Position numbers and translations under genes: made by a program. Under the pieces are notes generated by a model, which had not been told where the DNA came from, did no database searches, and saw nothing but the letters and a program-made list of their open reading frames with translations. Source: Mycobacterium cookii (lineage in GTDB: Bacteria > Actinomycetota > Actinomycetes > Mycobacteriales > Mycobacteriaceae). Taken from it: DNA of 64,000 nt. Shown in pieces: positions 32,619 through 42,516 of this stretch. The DNA lies in the NCBI RefSeq assembly GCF_010727945.1, contig NZ_AP022569.1, positions 62,001 through 126,000 of the forward strand, read 5' to 3'. How positions within the stretch are numbered: position 1 is the first letter of the stretch; each line of letters opens with the position of its first letter.

Positions 32619-32816
32619 GGCCGAACACCGTCATGAGTGTGGAGCCTTGCCATGTGAGCGGCCCATGAGCTCAGTTCTACACCGCGAGGGGTCGCCGAGG
32701 GAGCCAACACTGTGACCCATCTCAACCGCGGATTGTGACCGACGACATTGCCGGCCGCGACGTGCATGGCTGACCCTGACGTCTCTATCGGTATTCCGTG
32801 CAGAAAGAGATGTGCA

Positions 32817-33056
32817 GTGGGGGAGCCTGACCGCTTGACATTCGCGTACGACCTCACCCTTGACGAAGCGCGCCGGCGTGCCGCCGTCCTCGAGGCGATC
32901 GGACCGGACTGGGACCCGGTGGCGGTGCTGGCCGAGGAGCAGCGCGCATCCGCGATGCTCTACTCCAACCTCGACGACGAACAGCAGAAGATCTACGACG
33001 AGCTGGTGGCTGCCGGGGTGCTTCCAGACCAGGTGGCGGGCCGTGTTTCCGATTGA
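32817..33056 (+). CDS. Small protein of unknown function (79 aa)
   Basis: A 79-residue acidic, helix-rich soluble protein. It begins (M)GEPDRLTFAYDLTLDEARRR and ends LDDEQQKIYDELVAAGVLPDQVAGRVSD. I do not recognise a family. GTG 32817 is chosen because AGAAAGAG precedes it and the amphipathic sequence begins here. An in-frame ATG at 32766 would add 17 residues. It overlaps the following cysteine-rich gene by 14 nt, so the two are probably co-translated. They are divergent from hypA and convergent with mtr, at the boundary between the hydrogenase island and conserved core genes. Confidence 0.6.
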   Translation: MGEPDRLTFAYDLTLDEARRRAAVLEAIGPDWDPVAVLAEEQRASAMLYSNLDDEQQKIYDELVAAGVLPDQVAGRVSD

Positions 33057-33276
33057 TCCGACCGCCGACCGGGCTCGCCGCGCCTGGTTCAACTGCCCGC
33101 AATGCACCTCCGGCATCGGCTGCGGCGACTGCCGGCGCAACCGGAATTGTGACGTGCACTGGCAATATTTGCTCAGCAATCAGGGCTGGCTGCTGCACCT
33201 GCAGTGCCCTGGGTGTGGTCACCTGTGGTCGCACGACAGCAAACCGGACGCGGCATCGGCGTCCGGCGCCGCCTGA
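33043..33276 (+). CDS. Small cysteine-rich (zinc-ribbon-like) protein (77 aa)
   Basis: A 77-residue protein starting at GTG 33043. Seven cysteines are arranged CPQC (18, 21), C27, C30 (CGDC), C36 and CPGC (55, 58), with nearby His in DVHWQY and GCGHLW. This is a likely double zinc-binding fold. No signal peptide. It overlaps the preceding 79-residue gene by 14 nt and ends 12 nt from the convergent mtr stop. The TGA lies within a small inverted repeat that also covers the mtr stop. The function is unknown. Confidence 0.65.
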   Translation: MFPIDPTADRARRAWFNCPQCTSGIGCGDCRRNRNCDVHWQYLLSNQGWLLHLQCPGCGHLWSHDSKPDAASASGAA

Positions 33277-33288
33277 CGCGTCGCGCCG

Positions 33289-34671
33289 TCAGTCAGACAA
33301 TCCCAGCAAAGCGTTTTCGACGACTTCCGGCAGCGCCGGGTGGATCCAGTACTGGCCGCGCGCAATCTCCGCCGCGGGCAGGCCAAAGGTCATCGCCTGA
33401 ATCAACGGCTGAATGATCGACGAGGCCTGCTGTCCCATGATGTGCGCGCCGAGCAGTCGGCCGGTCGCGGTGTCCGCGACGAGTTTGACGATGCCGGTGG
33501 TGTCTTCGGTGGCCCAGCCGTAGGCGACGTCGGCGTAGTCCTGAATCTTGCAGGACACATCGAAACCCTGTGCGACAGCCTCGTTCTCGGTCAACCCGAT
33601 GTAGGCGATCTGCGGATCGGTGAACACCGCAGCGGGCACGTAGCGGTGATCGGTGGCCACCATCGTTTCGGTGTCGTCCCAATCGCACAGCAGATTCCGC
33701 TGTACTACTCGCGCTTCGTGATTCGCGACGTGCTTGAGCTCGTAGGGCGACGACACATCGCCGAGTGCGAATACGTTTCGGGCGGTGGTTCGTTGGTACT
33801 CGTCGACGACGACCTGCCGGTCGTCGAGCTCGATACCGGCTTTTTCGGCATCCAGCTGATCGCCGTTGGAGCGTCGACCGGTGGCCACCAGCACGGCGTC
33901 GGCCTGCAGTTCCGAGCCGTCGTCGAGTTCCAGCACGATGCCGGAGCGGTTCTCGTGTGAGCCGAGGATGTTGCGGTGGCTGCGCACTTCCCATTTGCTC
34001 GACGCGATACGGGTGAACCGCCGCGACAGGGTGTCGTCCAAGTGGCGTAGCAGCGAGCCGCCGCGGATGACCATCGTGATCCGCACACCGAGCGAGGAGA
34101 AGATGTGCGCGAATTCGCATGCCACGAAGCCGCCGCCGACGATCACCAGGTGTTTCGGCAGTTCCGGCAGTCGCATGATGTCGTTGCTGGTGTAGTAGCG
34201 CACGCCGCAATCCAGGATTGCGGGCGGAATCACCGGCCGCGCGCCCGCGGCGATCACCACCTTTTCAGCGGTGAATTCGTCACCGTCGTCGGTGCGCAGC
34301 AGATAGCGGCCGTCGTCCTGTACCGCGGCGAACCGGGTGTGCCGGTCGTAGACGTCGACGTTGGGTTGGGCGCGCCGGTAATCCTCACCGCCGATCGCGA
34401 TCGGGTCGATGCGGCCGAACACACGCGAGACGATGTCGTCCCAGCGCACCCGGTCGATGTGCGCGTCGATGCCGTACCGCGCTGCGTTGCGGACCGTTTC
34501 GGCGACTTCGGCGGCGTAGACGAACATCTTGGTCGGAATGCAGCCGACGTTGAGACACGTCCCGCCGAAGGTTCCCTGCTCGCAGATCGCCACTCGCTTC
34601 TTCGCGTAGCGGTCATCGAGAATGCTGTTGCCGGAACCGGTTCCGATGATCGCGAGGTCGTAGCTTTCCAT
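33289..34671 (-). CDS. mtr: Mycothione reductase
   Basis: Reduces mycothiol disulfide with NADPH, keeping the actinobacterial thiol pool reduced. It is a 460-residue flavoprotein of the class I disulfide-reductase family. The features are an FAD motif GTGSGN, the redox-active GGTCLNVGCIPTK, the NADPH motif VGGGFVACEFAHI, the second FAD motif FALGDV, and a C-terminal HPALPEV with the catalytic His. ATG 34671 gives the canonical MESYDLAIIGTGSGN start, and the upstream frame is ignored. In M. tuberculosis mtr directly neighbours nicT, whereas here the hydrogenase island lies between them. Confidence 0.96.
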   Translation of the reverse strand: MESYDLAIIGTGSGNSILDDRYAKKRVAICEQGTFGGTCLNVGCIPTKMFVYAAEVAETVRNAARYGIDAHIDRVRWDDIVSRVFGRIDPIAIGGEDYRRAQPNVDVYDRHTRFAAVQDDGRYLLRTDDGDEFTAEKVVIAAGARPVIPPAILDCGVRYYTSNDIMRLPELPKHLVIVGGGFVACEFAHIFSSLGVRITMVIRGGSLLRHLDDTLSRRFTRIASSKWEVRSHRNILGSHENRSGIVLELDDGSELQADAVLVATGRRSNGDQLDAEKAGIELDDRQVVVDEYQRTTARNVFALGDVSSPYELKHVANHEARVVQRNLLCDWDDTETMVATDHRYVPAAVFTDPQIAYIGLTENEAVAQGFDVSCKIQDYADVAYGWATEDTTGIVKLVADTATGRLLGAHIMGQQASSIIQPLIQAMTFGLPAAEIARGQYWIHPALPEVVENALLGLSD

Positions 34672-34682
34672 CGGGTAGCCCT

Positions 34683-35702
34683 TCAGCCGTTTTGGGATGC
34701 GACGTCGGAAGCCGCGCCGAGGTAGTCGTCCAGCCAGGTATCTAGCTGCTGATAGGCGACCTTCCGCGGTTGCGGCATCGACAAGAACACATCGTGCTTG
34801 GCGTCGGCTACCGGAACGATGGTGGTGCGGTTGCCGATGCAACCGGCCCACCGCGCGATGTGCTTGACGTCGAGCACCGCGTCACCGCATTGCAGGGCAA
34901 CGGCGTCTTCGGACTCGGTCACGCTGCGATCTGAACGCAGGATCAGGTTGGGCACGCCCACGTCGAGGCCGCGATGCAGCCGTGCCTGCCCGCGTCGCAC
35001 CGCTGACAGCCAACCGAACGTTATGGGGAAGCCGCCCAACGGTTTCCACTGCAGGTTGTAGTCGAACTCGCCGTGGTAGTCGCGGTGCAGGCTGGCGCCG
35101 TAGCCACCGCCACCCTCGTTGGGGGAGCGGGCGACTCGTTTGTCGCCGAACCAGGCGACCGTGCCGATCACCGCAGCGGTCGCCGTCCACCGCAGCGCCA
35201 TCGGGCCGGGCAGATCCAGGAAGGGGCTGTTCAGCACCAGACCGGCCACGCCCATGCTCGCGATAGTGCCGCGGCGGCGCATCCGGTCCAGCCATAGCGA
35301 GACGATCAGCCCACCGGCGGAATGGCCGTACACCAGCACCCGTGCCGAACCGGTCTCCTGACCGATGATCTGTAGTGCGCGTTCGAGCTCGGTGTCGTAG
35401 CGCGCCAGATCAGTGGTGAAATGCGGAGTCTGCCCCTCGCGCGACGAGCGCCCGCATTTGCGTAGGTCCAGCGCGTAAAAGGCGATCCCGCGGCTGTCGA
35501 AGTGATCGGCCAGCGCCGTGTGGAAGAAGTAATCGGTGTAGCCGTGCACGGCCAGGACGGCGTGGTCGGCGCCTCCGGCGCCATCAGCACTGCCGCGGCG
35601 CAACAGCGTGGCGTCGATGGCGCCCTCGCCGTCGGGGTCGTCGCCCAGCGGCATGTTGAGTTGCCAGTAGCCGGGCAGGACGTCGGGCTGCCAGCCAATC
35701 AC
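34683..35702 (-). CDS. Alpha/beta hydrolase (Rv2854-like, monoacylglycerol-lipase-like)
   Basis: A 339-residue alpha/beta hydrolase. The oxyanion region is [12 protein letters not shown], the nucleophile elbow YGHSAGG (Ser), and the probable His is in [20 protein letters not shown] after strand 4 is typical of serine aminopeptidase/monoacylglycerol-lipase-type enzymes. GTG 35702 was chosen because TAAGCT (35715-35710) stands 7 nt upstream, fitting a leaderless transcript. A longer in-frame start at 35777 exists. It lies 11 nt upstream of mtr in one operon, as in M. tuberculosis. The substrate is unknown. Confidence 0.87.
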   Translation of the reverse strand: MIGWQPDVLPGYWQLNMPLGDDPDGEGAIDATLLRRGSADGAGGADHAVLAVHGYTDYFFHTALADHFDSRGIAFYALDLRKCGRSSREGQTPHFTTDLARYDTELERALQIIGQETGSARVLVYGHSAGGLIVSLWLDRMRRRGTIASMGVAGLVLNSPFLDLPGPMALRWTATAAVIGTVAWFGDKRVARSPNEGGGGYGASLHRDYHGEFDYNLQWKPLGGFPITFGWLSAVRRGQARLHRGLDVGVPNLILRSDRSVTESEDAVALQCGDAVLDVKHIARWAGCIGNRTTIVPVADAKHDVFLSMPQPRKVAYQQLDTWLDDYLGAASDVASQNG

Positions 35703-35801
35703 GCCCGCCAGCTTACAAACCTCGCAGATCAGCGACCCGGATCCGGCCGGGATAACCTGACGATCGGTACTCACCACTCGATCGCAGAGGACGACAGCTC
35801 G

Positions 35802-37310
35802 GTGTCAGACCCGCAGGCAGGGACAGCCCCAGAGGTCGATGCCGTGCTGGTCGGGACCGGAATCATGAGCGCGACGCTGTGCGCGCTGTTGCGGCGGCTC
35901 CAGCCGGACTGGTCGATCACGGTCGTCGAGCGGCTCGACGGCGCTGCGGCGGAAAGCAGCGACCCGTGGAACAACGCCGGCACCGGACACGCCGGGCTGT
36001 GCGAACTGTTCTACACGCCGGAACTCACTGACGGCTCGATCGACATCACCAAGGCGGTGCGCGTCAACGAGCAATTCCAAGTCACCCGGCAGTTTTGGGC
36101 CTACGCCGCCGAGAGCGGCATGGTGTCCGATGTGCCCGGTTTCCTGAATTCGGTGCCGCACGTCAGCTTCGTGCAGGGCGCGCGGCGCGTCGACTACTTG
36201 CGCCGCCGACGCGCCGCACTGGCCGGAAACCTGCTGTTCGCCGGTTCCGAATGGATCGACGACGCCGACGAATTCGCTCGCCGGCTGCCGTACATGGCCG
36301 TCGGGCGGGACTTTCGTGAACCGATCGCGCTCAACTGGGCTGACGACGGCACCGACGTCGACTTCGGCGCGCTGTCCAGACAGCTGATCGGCTACGGCGT
36401 GCGCAACGGCGTCGCGGTGTTGTTCGGTCACGAGGTCAGCAACCTGTCCCGTCAACGCGACGGCACTTGGACGCTGACGATCCGCAATCGCCGCACAGCC
36501 GAAAGCCGCAAGCTGACAGCGAGATTCGTGTTCGTCGGCGCGGGCGGGCAGGCGCTGCCGTTGTTGCAGAAGTCCGGCATCACTGAAGCCAGGGGTTTCG
36601 GCGGCTTCCCGGTCGGCGGGCGATTCCTGCGCAGCGCCAATTCCGCGATTGTCGGCCAACACCGCGCCAAGGTGTACGGACTACCGGCGCCGGGCGCACC
36701 GGGCATGACCGCGGCCCACCTGGACACCCGAATCGTCAACAACAAGTCCTGGTTGTCGTTCGGCCCGTTTGCCGGGTGGTCACCGAAGTTCCTCAAGCAC
36801 GGGCGCTCCAGCGACCTGGCGCGCTCGGTGACACCTGGCAACCTGACGACCGTGCTCGGAGCGGGCGTCAGCCAACTGGAGCTCGTGCGCTATCTGGTGG
36901 GCCAGCTCGGGCTGTCGCAGCCTGCCCGGGTGCGAACGCTGCGTGAATTCGCCCCCAGCGCAGTCGATTCCGATTGGGAGCTGACGACGGCCGGTCAGCG
37001 GGTCCAGGTCATCCGGCGGGACAGGCGTAGAGGTGGCGTGCTCGAATTCGACACCACCGTGCTCGCTGCGGCCGACGGCAGCATCGCCGGCCTGCTCGGG
37101 GCGTCACCGGGTGCCTCGACGGCGGTGTCGGCGATGCTCGGCGTGCTGCAACGGTGCTTTCCCGCGCGATACCAGGGCTGGCTGCCCACGCTGAAGGAGA
37201 TGGTGCCGTCGCTGGGCGTCACCTTGTCCGACGAGCCGGCTCTGGCCGACGAACTGCGGACATGGACCGCCAAGGCCCTGCAGCTTGGACCGGGAGGTAA
37301 CCGATCATGA
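35802..37310 (+). CDS. mqo: Malate:quinone oxidoreductase
   Basis: A peripheral membrane flavoenzyme that oxidises malate to oxaloacetate and passes electrons to menaquinone. The 502-residue length fits the family. FAD binding appears in [15 protein letters not shown], followed by the Mqo-specific [22 protein letters not shown], and [15 protein letters not shown] strands ([14 protein letters not shown]). GTG 35802 is chosen as the canonical start, since the frame upstream is antisense to the hydrolase gene. It overlaps the GNAT gene by 4 nt (ATGA). Confidence 0.96.
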   Translation: MSDPQAGTAPEVDAVLVGTGIMSATLCALLRRLQPDWSITVVERLDGAAAESSDPWNNAGTGHAGLCELFYTPELTDGSIDITKAVRVNEQFQVTRQFWAYAAESGMVSDVPGFLNSVPHVSFVQGARRVDYLRRRRAALAGNLLFAGSEWIDDADEFARRLPYMAVGRDFREPIALNWADDGTDVDFGALSRQLIGYGVRNGVAVLFGHEVSNLSRQRDGTWTLTIRNRRTAESRKLTARFVFVGAGGQALPLLQKSGITEARGFGGFPVGGRFLRSANSAIVGQHRAKVYGLPAPGAPGMTAAHLDTRIVNNKSWLSFGPFAGWSPKFLKHGRSSDLARSVTPGNLTTVLGAGVSQLELVRYLVGQLGLSQPARVRTLREFAPSAVDSDWELTTAGQRVQVIRRDRRRGGVLEFDTTVLAAADGSIAGLLGASPGASTAVSAMLGVLQRCFPARYQGWLPTLKEMVPSLGVTLSDEPALADELRTWTAKALQLGPGGNRS

Positions 37311-37825
37311 GTGTCGCTCTGCATCGCTCGTGGGCGAAAGACCTTGACGTGCCAACGCTTTACGCGTTGCTCCAATTGCGGGTCGAGGTGTTCGTTGTCG
37401 AGCAGGCAATCCCGTATCCCGAGCTCGACGGTCGCGACCTGCTGGCCGAAACGCGGCACTTCTGGCTGGAAACACCCGACGGTGAGGTGATCTGCACGCT
37501 GCGGTTGATGGAGGAGCATGCGGGCGGTCGCAAGGCGTTTCGGCTCGGGCGGCTGTGCACCAAGCGCAGCGCCCGCGGCGAGGGGCACACCACCCGGCTG
37601 CTGCGCGCGGCGTTGGCCGAAGTCGGCGACTACCCGTGCCGGATCGATGCTCAGGTATATCTGGCAGACATGTACGCACAGCACGGGTTCGTCCGGGACG
37701 GCGACGATTTCGTCGACGACGGCGTGCCGCACGTGCCGATGCTTCGGTCGCACGGTCCGCCTCCTCCGCAGGCGGCTGCACCGCCTGCATCGTCGGCGGA
37801 CGGCTCACACGGTCCGCAGCCATGA
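37307..37825 (+). CDS. GNAT-family acetyltransferase (ElaA-like)
   Basis: A 172-residue GNAT protein resembling Ela[26 protein letters not shown] near the start, [22 protein letters not shown] as the acetyl-CoA-binding segment, and [31 protein letters not shown] as the C-terminal family motif. A 25-residue Pro/Ala/Gln-rich tail follows. It overlaps mqo (ATGA) and cysG (ATGA). In M. tuberculosis a Mg-chelatase-like gene, cobO and cobB separate the equivalent gene from cysG (from memory). They are missing here. Confidence 0.88.
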   Translation: MSVALHRSWAKDLDVPTLYALLQLRVEVFVVEQAIPYPELDGRDLLAETRHFWLETPDGEVICTLRLMEEHAGGRKAFRLGRLCTKRSARGEGHTTRLLRAALAEVGDYPCRIDAQVYLADMYAQHGFVRDGDDFVDDGVPHVPMLRSHGPPPPQAAAPPASSADGSHGPQP

Positions 37826-39033
37826 CCACGCCGGAGAACGCCTACCTGGTAGGCCTGCGGCTGACCGGGAAGAAAGTCGTCATGGTCGGGGGCGGCAGTG
37901 TTGCTCAGCGGCGGCTCCCGTTACTCATCGCCAGCGGCGCGGATATCCACGTCATCGCCCGCAGCGCGACCCCCGCGGTCGAGGCGATGAGCCAAATCAC
38001 CTTGTCGCTGCGCGACTATCGCGACGGTGACCTGGCGGGAGCGTGGTATGCGATCGCCGCCACCGACGACGCGCAGGTGAACGCGGCAGTGGTGGCCGAG
38101 GCCGAGCGAAACCGGATCTTCTGTGTCCGCGCCGATATCGCCGTCGAGGGCAGCGCGGTGACCCCGGCGTCGTTCGAATACGCGGGGCTGTCGGTCGGTG
38201 TGCTGGCCGGCGGCGAACATCGGCGCTCGGCGGCCATCCGCTCCGCGATCCGCGAGGCGTTGCAGCGAGGGGTTATCTCCTCAGAAAGGTTTGACAACAG
38301 CGACGTGGTGCGCGGCGGCGTGGCGCTGGTCGGGGGAGGGCCGGGCGATCCGGAACTGATCACCGTGCGGGGCCGGCGTCTGCTCGCGCAGGCCGACGTC
38401 GTCGTCGCTGATCGGCTGGCCCCGCCGGAACTGCTCGCCGAATTACCGCCGAGCGTCGAGGTGATCGACGCTGCCAAGATCCCGTACGGCCGGTCGATGG
38501 CCCAGGACGCCATCAATGCGGTGATGATCGAGCGGGCCAAAGCCGGACAGTTCGTGGTCCGCCTCAAAGGTGGCGACCCGTTCGTGTTCGCCCGCGGCTA
38601 TGAAGAGGTGGCGGCCTGTGTCGACGCCGGAGTCCCTGTGACGGTAGTGCCTGGTGTGACAAGCGCCATAGCGGTCCCCGCGTCGGCCGGCGTTCCCGTT
38701 ACCCACCGCTCGATCAACCACGAATTTGTCGTGGTCAGCGGCCACGTCGCGCCGGGACACCCCGAATCGTTAGTGAATTGGGATGCATTAGCAGCAATGA
38801 CCGGAACCATTGTTTTGCTGATGGCAGTGGAACGCATCGAACTATTCGCCGACGTCCTGCTAAAAGGCGGCCGACCTGCGGATACGCCGGTGCTAATCGT
38901 TCAGCAGGGGACTACGGCGGCTCAACATAGTTTGCGGGCGACGTTGGCGGACGCGCCGGAGAAAGTTCGTGCGGAGGGTATTCGACCTCCAGCGATCATT
39001 GTGATCGGCTCAGTGGCGGCTTTCGGGATTTAA
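37822..39033 (+). CDS. cysG: Siroheme synthase, bifunctional precorrin-2 dehydrogenase / uroporphyrinogen-III methyltransferase (CysG)
   Basis: Makes siroheme for sulfite/nitrite reductases and precorrin-2 for cobalamin. The 403-residue protein has an N-terminal Rossmann domain (VVMVGGGSVAQRRLP, residues about 18-32) for NAD-dependent oxidation and ferrochelation. It has a C-terminal SUMT domain with VALVGGGPGDPELIT, the GGDPFVFARGYEE loop and VPGVTSAIAVPASAGVPVTHR. ATG 37822 overlaps the preceding stop (ATGA). It is similar in length to the M. tuberculosis protein (about 405). Confidence 0.95.
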   Translation: MTTPENAYLVGLRLTGKKVVMVGGGSVAQRRLPLLIASGADIHVIARSATPAVEAMSQITLSLRDYRDGDLAGAWYAIAATDDAQVNAAVVAEAERNRIFCVRADIAVEGSAVTPASFEYAGLSVGVLAGGEHRRSAAIRSAIREALQRGVISSERFDNSDVVRGGVALVGGGPGDPELITVRGRRLLAQADVVVADRLAPPELLAELPPSVEVIDAAKIPYGRSMAQDAINAVMIERAKAGQFVVRLKGGDPFVFARGYEEVAACVDAGVPVTVVPGVTSAIAVPASAGVPVTHRSINHEFVVVSGHVAPGHPESLVNWDALAAMTGTIVLLMAVERIELFADVLLKGGRPADTPVLIVQQGTTAAQHSLRATLADAPEKVRAEGIRPPAIIVIGSVAAFGI

Positions 39034-39038
39034 AAGAT

Positions 39039-39058
39039 CCCTAAGATTACTGTAGGGT
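39039..39058 (+). promoter_or_regulatory. efpA promoter element with inverted repeat
   Basis: In the 33-nt AT-rich gap before efpA, CCCTA (39039-39043) and TAGGG (39053-39057) form an inverted repeat. The right arm is part of a TAGGGT -10-like hexamer that ends 8 nt before ATG 39067, so efpA probably has its own leaderless promoter with a regulator site over it. Confidence 0.4.
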
Positions 39059-39066
39059 AAGTTCTT

Positions 39067-40653
39067 ATGACGGCTCTCAACGATGCAGAGCGGGCTGTCC
39101 AACGTTGGACAACTGAACCCTCAAAGCGAGAAGTTCACATGCCGCCAGTGCACCCAGAAAAGACCGCCGTAACTACGACCGCCAAGGCTACGACTTGGCT
39201 ACCGACGCGGCGGTTCTTCGCCGCTGTCATCGCTATCGCCGGCATGCAGCTGATGGCGACGATGGACGGAACCATCGCGATCGTCGCGCTTCCCAAGATC
39301 CAGAATGAGCTGGCCCTCTCTGACGCCGGTCGCAGCTGGGTCATCACCGCCTATGTCCTTACTTTCGGCGGTCTGATGCTGCTCGGTGGCCGCCTCGGCG
39401 ACACCATCGGCCGCAAGCGGACGTTCATCGTCGGTGTCACGCTCTTCACCATCGCGTCGGCGCTGTGCGGTATCGCCTGGGACGAGGTCACGCTGGTGAT
39501 CGCCCGGCTGCTGCAGGGTGTGGGCGCCGCCATCGCTGCGCCGACCGGCCTGGCCCTGGTCGCCACGACGTTCGCCAAGGGGCCGGCGCGCAACGCCGCG
39601 ACCGCGGTGTTCGGCGCGATGACCGGCATCGGGTCGGTGATGGGCCTGGTCGTCGGCGGAGCGCTCACCGAGGTGTCCTGGCGGCTGGCTTTCCTGGTGA
39701 ACGTGCCGATCGGGCTGGTGATGATCTACCTGGCCCGCACGACGCTGCGCGAGACGAGTCGCGAGCGGATGAAGCTGGATGCGGCCGGCGCTGTGCTGGC
39801 CACCCTGGGGTGCACCGCAGCGGTGTTCGCCTTCTCGGTGGGGCCGGAAGCGGGCTGGGTGTCGTTCACAACGATCGGCTCGGCTGCGGTCGGGATCGTC
39901 GCCTTCATCGCCTTCGCCGTCGTGGAACGTACAGCCGAGAACCCCGTCGTGCCGTTCAATCTGTTCTTCGACCGCAACCGGCTGGCCACTTTCGTGGCGA
40001 TCTTCATGGCAGGTGGCGTGCTGTTCACCGTGACCGTGCTGGTCGCCATCTACGTGCAGGACATCATGGGGTACAGCGCCCTGCGCGCCGGTCTCGGCTT
40101 CATCCCGTTCGCCATCGCTATGGGCATCGGCCTGGGTGGCTCCTCGCAGCTGGTGTCGCGCTTCCAACCCCGCGTCGTGGTCATCGCCGGCGGAACGCTG
40201 GTGGTGGGCGCAATGGTCTACGGATCGACGTTCAACGGCGCCATGCCGTACTTCCCGAACCTGATCGTTCCGGTCGTCATCGCGGGTATCGGCATCGGCA
40301 TGATCGTCGTGCCGGTCGCTTTGTCGGCGATCGCGGGTGTCGGCTTCGACCAGATCGGTCCGACATCGGCGATCGCGCTGATGCTGCAGAACCTGGGCGG
40401 CCCGGTGGTGCTCGCAGTCATCCAGGCCGTCATCACGTCGCGCACTCTTTACCTGGGCGGCACTAACGGTCCGGTCAAGTACATGAGCAAGGCCCAACTG
40501 CACGCCCTGGATCACGGCTACACCTACGGGCTGCTGTGGGTGGCCGGCGTCGCCCTCCTCGTCGGCGTGGTGTCGCTGTTCATCGGCTACAGCGCCGAAC
40601 AGGTCGCGCACGCCCAGGAAGTCAAGGACGCCATCGACGCCGGCGAGCTCTAG
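39067..40653 (+). CDS. efpA: MFS multidrug/lipid exporter EfpA (14-TM family)
   Basis: An inner-membrane major-facilitator transporter of 528 residues, close to the M. tuberculosis EfpA length. A hydrophilic N-terminal 50 residues is followed by 14 predicted membrane helices. Motif A appears as GGRLGDTIGRKRTF, and the drug:H+ antiporter-2 motif D region is seen in MATMDGTIAIVALP. EfpA is essential in M. tuberculosis and linked to drug tolerance (recalled). It lies 33 nt after cysG with its own promoter-like sequence and is followed by a hairpin terminator. Confidence 0.95.
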   Translation: MTALNDAERAVQRWTTEPSKREVHMPPVHPEKTAVTTTAKATTWLPTRRFFAAVIAIAGMQLMATMDGTIAIVALPKIQNELALSDAGRSWVITAYVLTFGGLMLLGGRLGDTIGRKRTFIVGVTLFTIASALCGIAWDEVTLVIARLLQGVGAAIAAPTGLALVATTFAKGPARNAATAVFGAMTGIGSVMGLVVGGALTEVSWRLAFLVNVPIGLVMIYLARTTLRETSRERMKLDAAGAVLATLGCTAAVFAFSVGPEAGWVSFTTIGSAAVGIVAFIAFAVVERTAENPVVPFNLFFDRNRLATFVAIFMAGGVLFTVTVLVAIYVQDIMGYSALRAGLGFIPFAIAMGIGLGGSSQLVSRFQPRVVVIAGGTLVVGAMVYGSTFNGAMPYFPNLIVPVVIAGIGIGMIVVPVALSAIAGVGFDQIGPTSAIALMLQNLGGPVVLAVIQAVITSRTLYLGGTNGPVKYMSKAQLHALDHGYTYGLLWVAGVALLVGVVSLFIGYSAEQVAHAQEVKDAIDAGEL

Positions 40654-40679
40654 GCTCGGCGCGTCTCGTCAGACAGAAG

Positions 40680-40714
40680 CCACGGCTGTAATCCTTCGCG
40701 GATCGCAGCCGTGG
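40680..40714 (+). terminator. Terminator-like hairpin after efpA
   Basis: CCACGGCTG (40680-40688) pairs with CAGCCGTGG (40706-40714) around a 17-nt loop. It is followed by TTGCTGTTT, a short T-rich stretch. It separates efpA from proS. Confidence 0.6.
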
Positions 40715-40760
40715 TTGCTGTTTGGCAGACAACAATCCTCCACCGTTAGGCTTGCCCGCT

Positions 40761-42509
40761 GTGATCACCCGGATGTCCGAGCTGTTCCTGCGCACGCTGC
40801 GCGACGACCCAGCCGAAGCCGAAGTCGCCAGTCACAAGCTGTTGATCCGCGCCGGCTACATCCGGCCGATCGCGCCGGGCCTCTACAGCTGGTTGCCGCT
40901 CGGGCTGCGGGTGCTGCGCAACATCGAGCGCGTCGTGCGCGAAGAGATGAACGCCATTGGCGGACAGGAGATCCTGTTCCCGGCTCTGCTGCCGCGTGCG
41001 CCCTACGAGACCACCAACCGGTGGACCGAGTACGGCGACGGCATTTTTCGGGTCAAGGATCGCCGCGACAACGACTATCTACTGGCGCCGACCCACGAGG
41101 AAGTCTTCACCTTGACGGTGAAGGGGGAGTACAGCTCCTATAAGGACTTTCCGCTGGCGCTGTACCAGATCCAGACCAAGTACCGGGACGAGGCGCGACC
41201 TCGGGCCGGCCTGCTGCGGGTCCGCGAGTTCGTGATGAAGGACTCCTACACCTTCGACATCGACGACGCCGGGCTCAAAAGCGCCTACCACGCACACCGG
41301 GAGGCCTACCAACGGATCTTCAGCCGGCTGGCGGTCCGCTACGTCATCGTGTCCGCGGTATCCGGCGCGATGGGCGGCTCGGCGTCCGAGGAGTTTCTGG
41401 CCGAGAGCCCGGTCGGCGAGGACACGTATGTCCGGTGCCTGCAGTCCGGCTACGCCGCGAACGTCGAGGCCGTCGTCACCGCGCGCCCGGAGACCCTGCC
41501 CACCGACGGACTGGCCGATGCCGTCGTGCACGACACCGGGGACACCCCGACGATTGCGACGCTGGTCGAGTGGGCCAACGGCGCCAACCTGGGTCGCGCC
41601 GTCACCGCCGCCGACACCCTGAAGAACGTCCTGCTCAAAGTCCGCCAGCCGGACGGTGATTGGGAGCTGCTGGGTATCGGTGTGCCTGGCGATCGGGAGG
41701 TCGACGACAAGCGGCTGGGCGCCGCACTCGACCCGGCCGAATATGCGCTGCTCGACGACGCCGACTTCGCCAAGTACCCCTTCCTGGTGAAGGGGTACAT
41801 CGGCCCGAAAGCTCTGCTGGACAACGGTGTTCGCTACCTGGTCGACCCGCGGATCGTGGACGGTACCAGCTGGATCACCGGCGCCGACGAACTTGGCAAG
41901 CATGTCGTCGGGCTGGTCGCCGGTCGCGACTTCACCGCCGACGGCACCATCGAGGCCGCCGAAGTGCGCGACGGAGATCCGTCGCCCGACGGTGCCGGGC
42001 CACTGGTCGCCGCCCGTGGAATCGAGGTCGGCCACATCTTCCAGCTCGGCCGCAAGTACACCGATGCCTTCGCTGTGGACGTGCTCGGCGAGGACGGCAA
42101 ACCGGTGCGGCTCACCATGGGTTCCTACGGCCTCGGGGTGTCGCGGCTGGTGGCGGTCATCGCCGAGCAGCATCACGACGAGCTCGGGCTGCGATGGCCG
42201 TCCGAGGTGTCGCCGTTCGACGTGCACCTGGTGATCGCAAACAAGGATGCCGAGGCGCGCGCCGGGGCCATAACGCTGGCCGGCGATCTGGACCGGCTGG
42301 GCATCGAGGTGCTGCTCGACGATCGTCAGGCGTCGCCCGGGGTGAAGTTCAAGGACGCCGAGCTGCTCGGTGTGCCGTGGATCGTGGTGGTCGGCCGCGG
42401 TTGGGCCGATGGCACCGTCGAGTTGCGCGACCGGTTCAGCGGCGAGACGCGGGAGCTCGCCACGGGCGCCGGACTGGCCACCGGCATCACCGCCGCGATC
42501 GCCGGCTAG
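40761..42509 (+). CDS. proS: Prolyl-tRNA synthetase (ProS, bacterial type with editing domain)
   Basis: Charges tRNA-Pro. The 582-residue protein equals the M. tuberculosis length. Class II motifs are seen as motif 2, [28 protein letters not shown], and motif 3, [12 protein letters not shown]. The insertion between them (about residues 220-390, containing LKNVLLKV and [10 protein letters not shown]) is the editing domain that clears Ala-tRNA-Pro. GTG 40761 is the canonical start and follows TAGGCT (40747-40752) by 8 nt, indicating a leaderless transcript. It ends 7 nt before a convergent gene. Confidence 0.97.
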   Translation: MITRMSELFLRTLRDDPAEAEVASHKLLIRAGYIRPIAPGLYSWLPLGLRVLRNIERVVREEMNAIGGQEILFPALLPRAPYETTNRWTEYGDGIFRVKDRRDNDYLLAPTHEEVFTLTVKGEYSSYKDFPLALYQIQTKYRDEARPRAGLLRVREFVMKDSYTFDIDDAGLKSAYHAHREAYQRIFSRLAVRYVIVSAVSGAMGGSASEEFLAESPVGEDTYVRCLQSGYAANVEAVVTARPETLPTDGLADAVVHDTGDTPTIATLVEWANGANLGRAVTAADTLKNVLLKVRQPDGDWELLGIGVPGDREVDDKRLGAALDPAEYALLDDADFAKYPFLVKGYIGPKALLDNGVRYLVDPRIVDGTSWITGADELGKHVVGLVAGRDFTADGTIEAAEVRDGDPSPDGAGPLVAARGIEVGHIFQLGRKYTDAFAVDVLGEDGKPVRLTMGSYGLGVSRLVAVIAEQHHDELGLRWPSEVSPFDVHLVIANKDAEARAGAITLAGDLDRLGIEVLLDDRQASPGVKFKDAELLGVPWIVVVGRGWADGTVELRDRFSGETRELATGAGLATGITAAIAG

Positions 42510-42516
42510 CGCGGCG

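Noticed and set aside
32700..32745. CRP-type site from two TGTGACC sequences before hypA
   Set aside because: The two copies are direct, not inverted, and the TGTGA-N6-TCACA form is not met.
39199..40611. 470-codon minus-strand frame opposite efpA
   Set aside because: Composition (His, Asp, Arg, Gln) is typical of an antisense of a membrane-protein gene.
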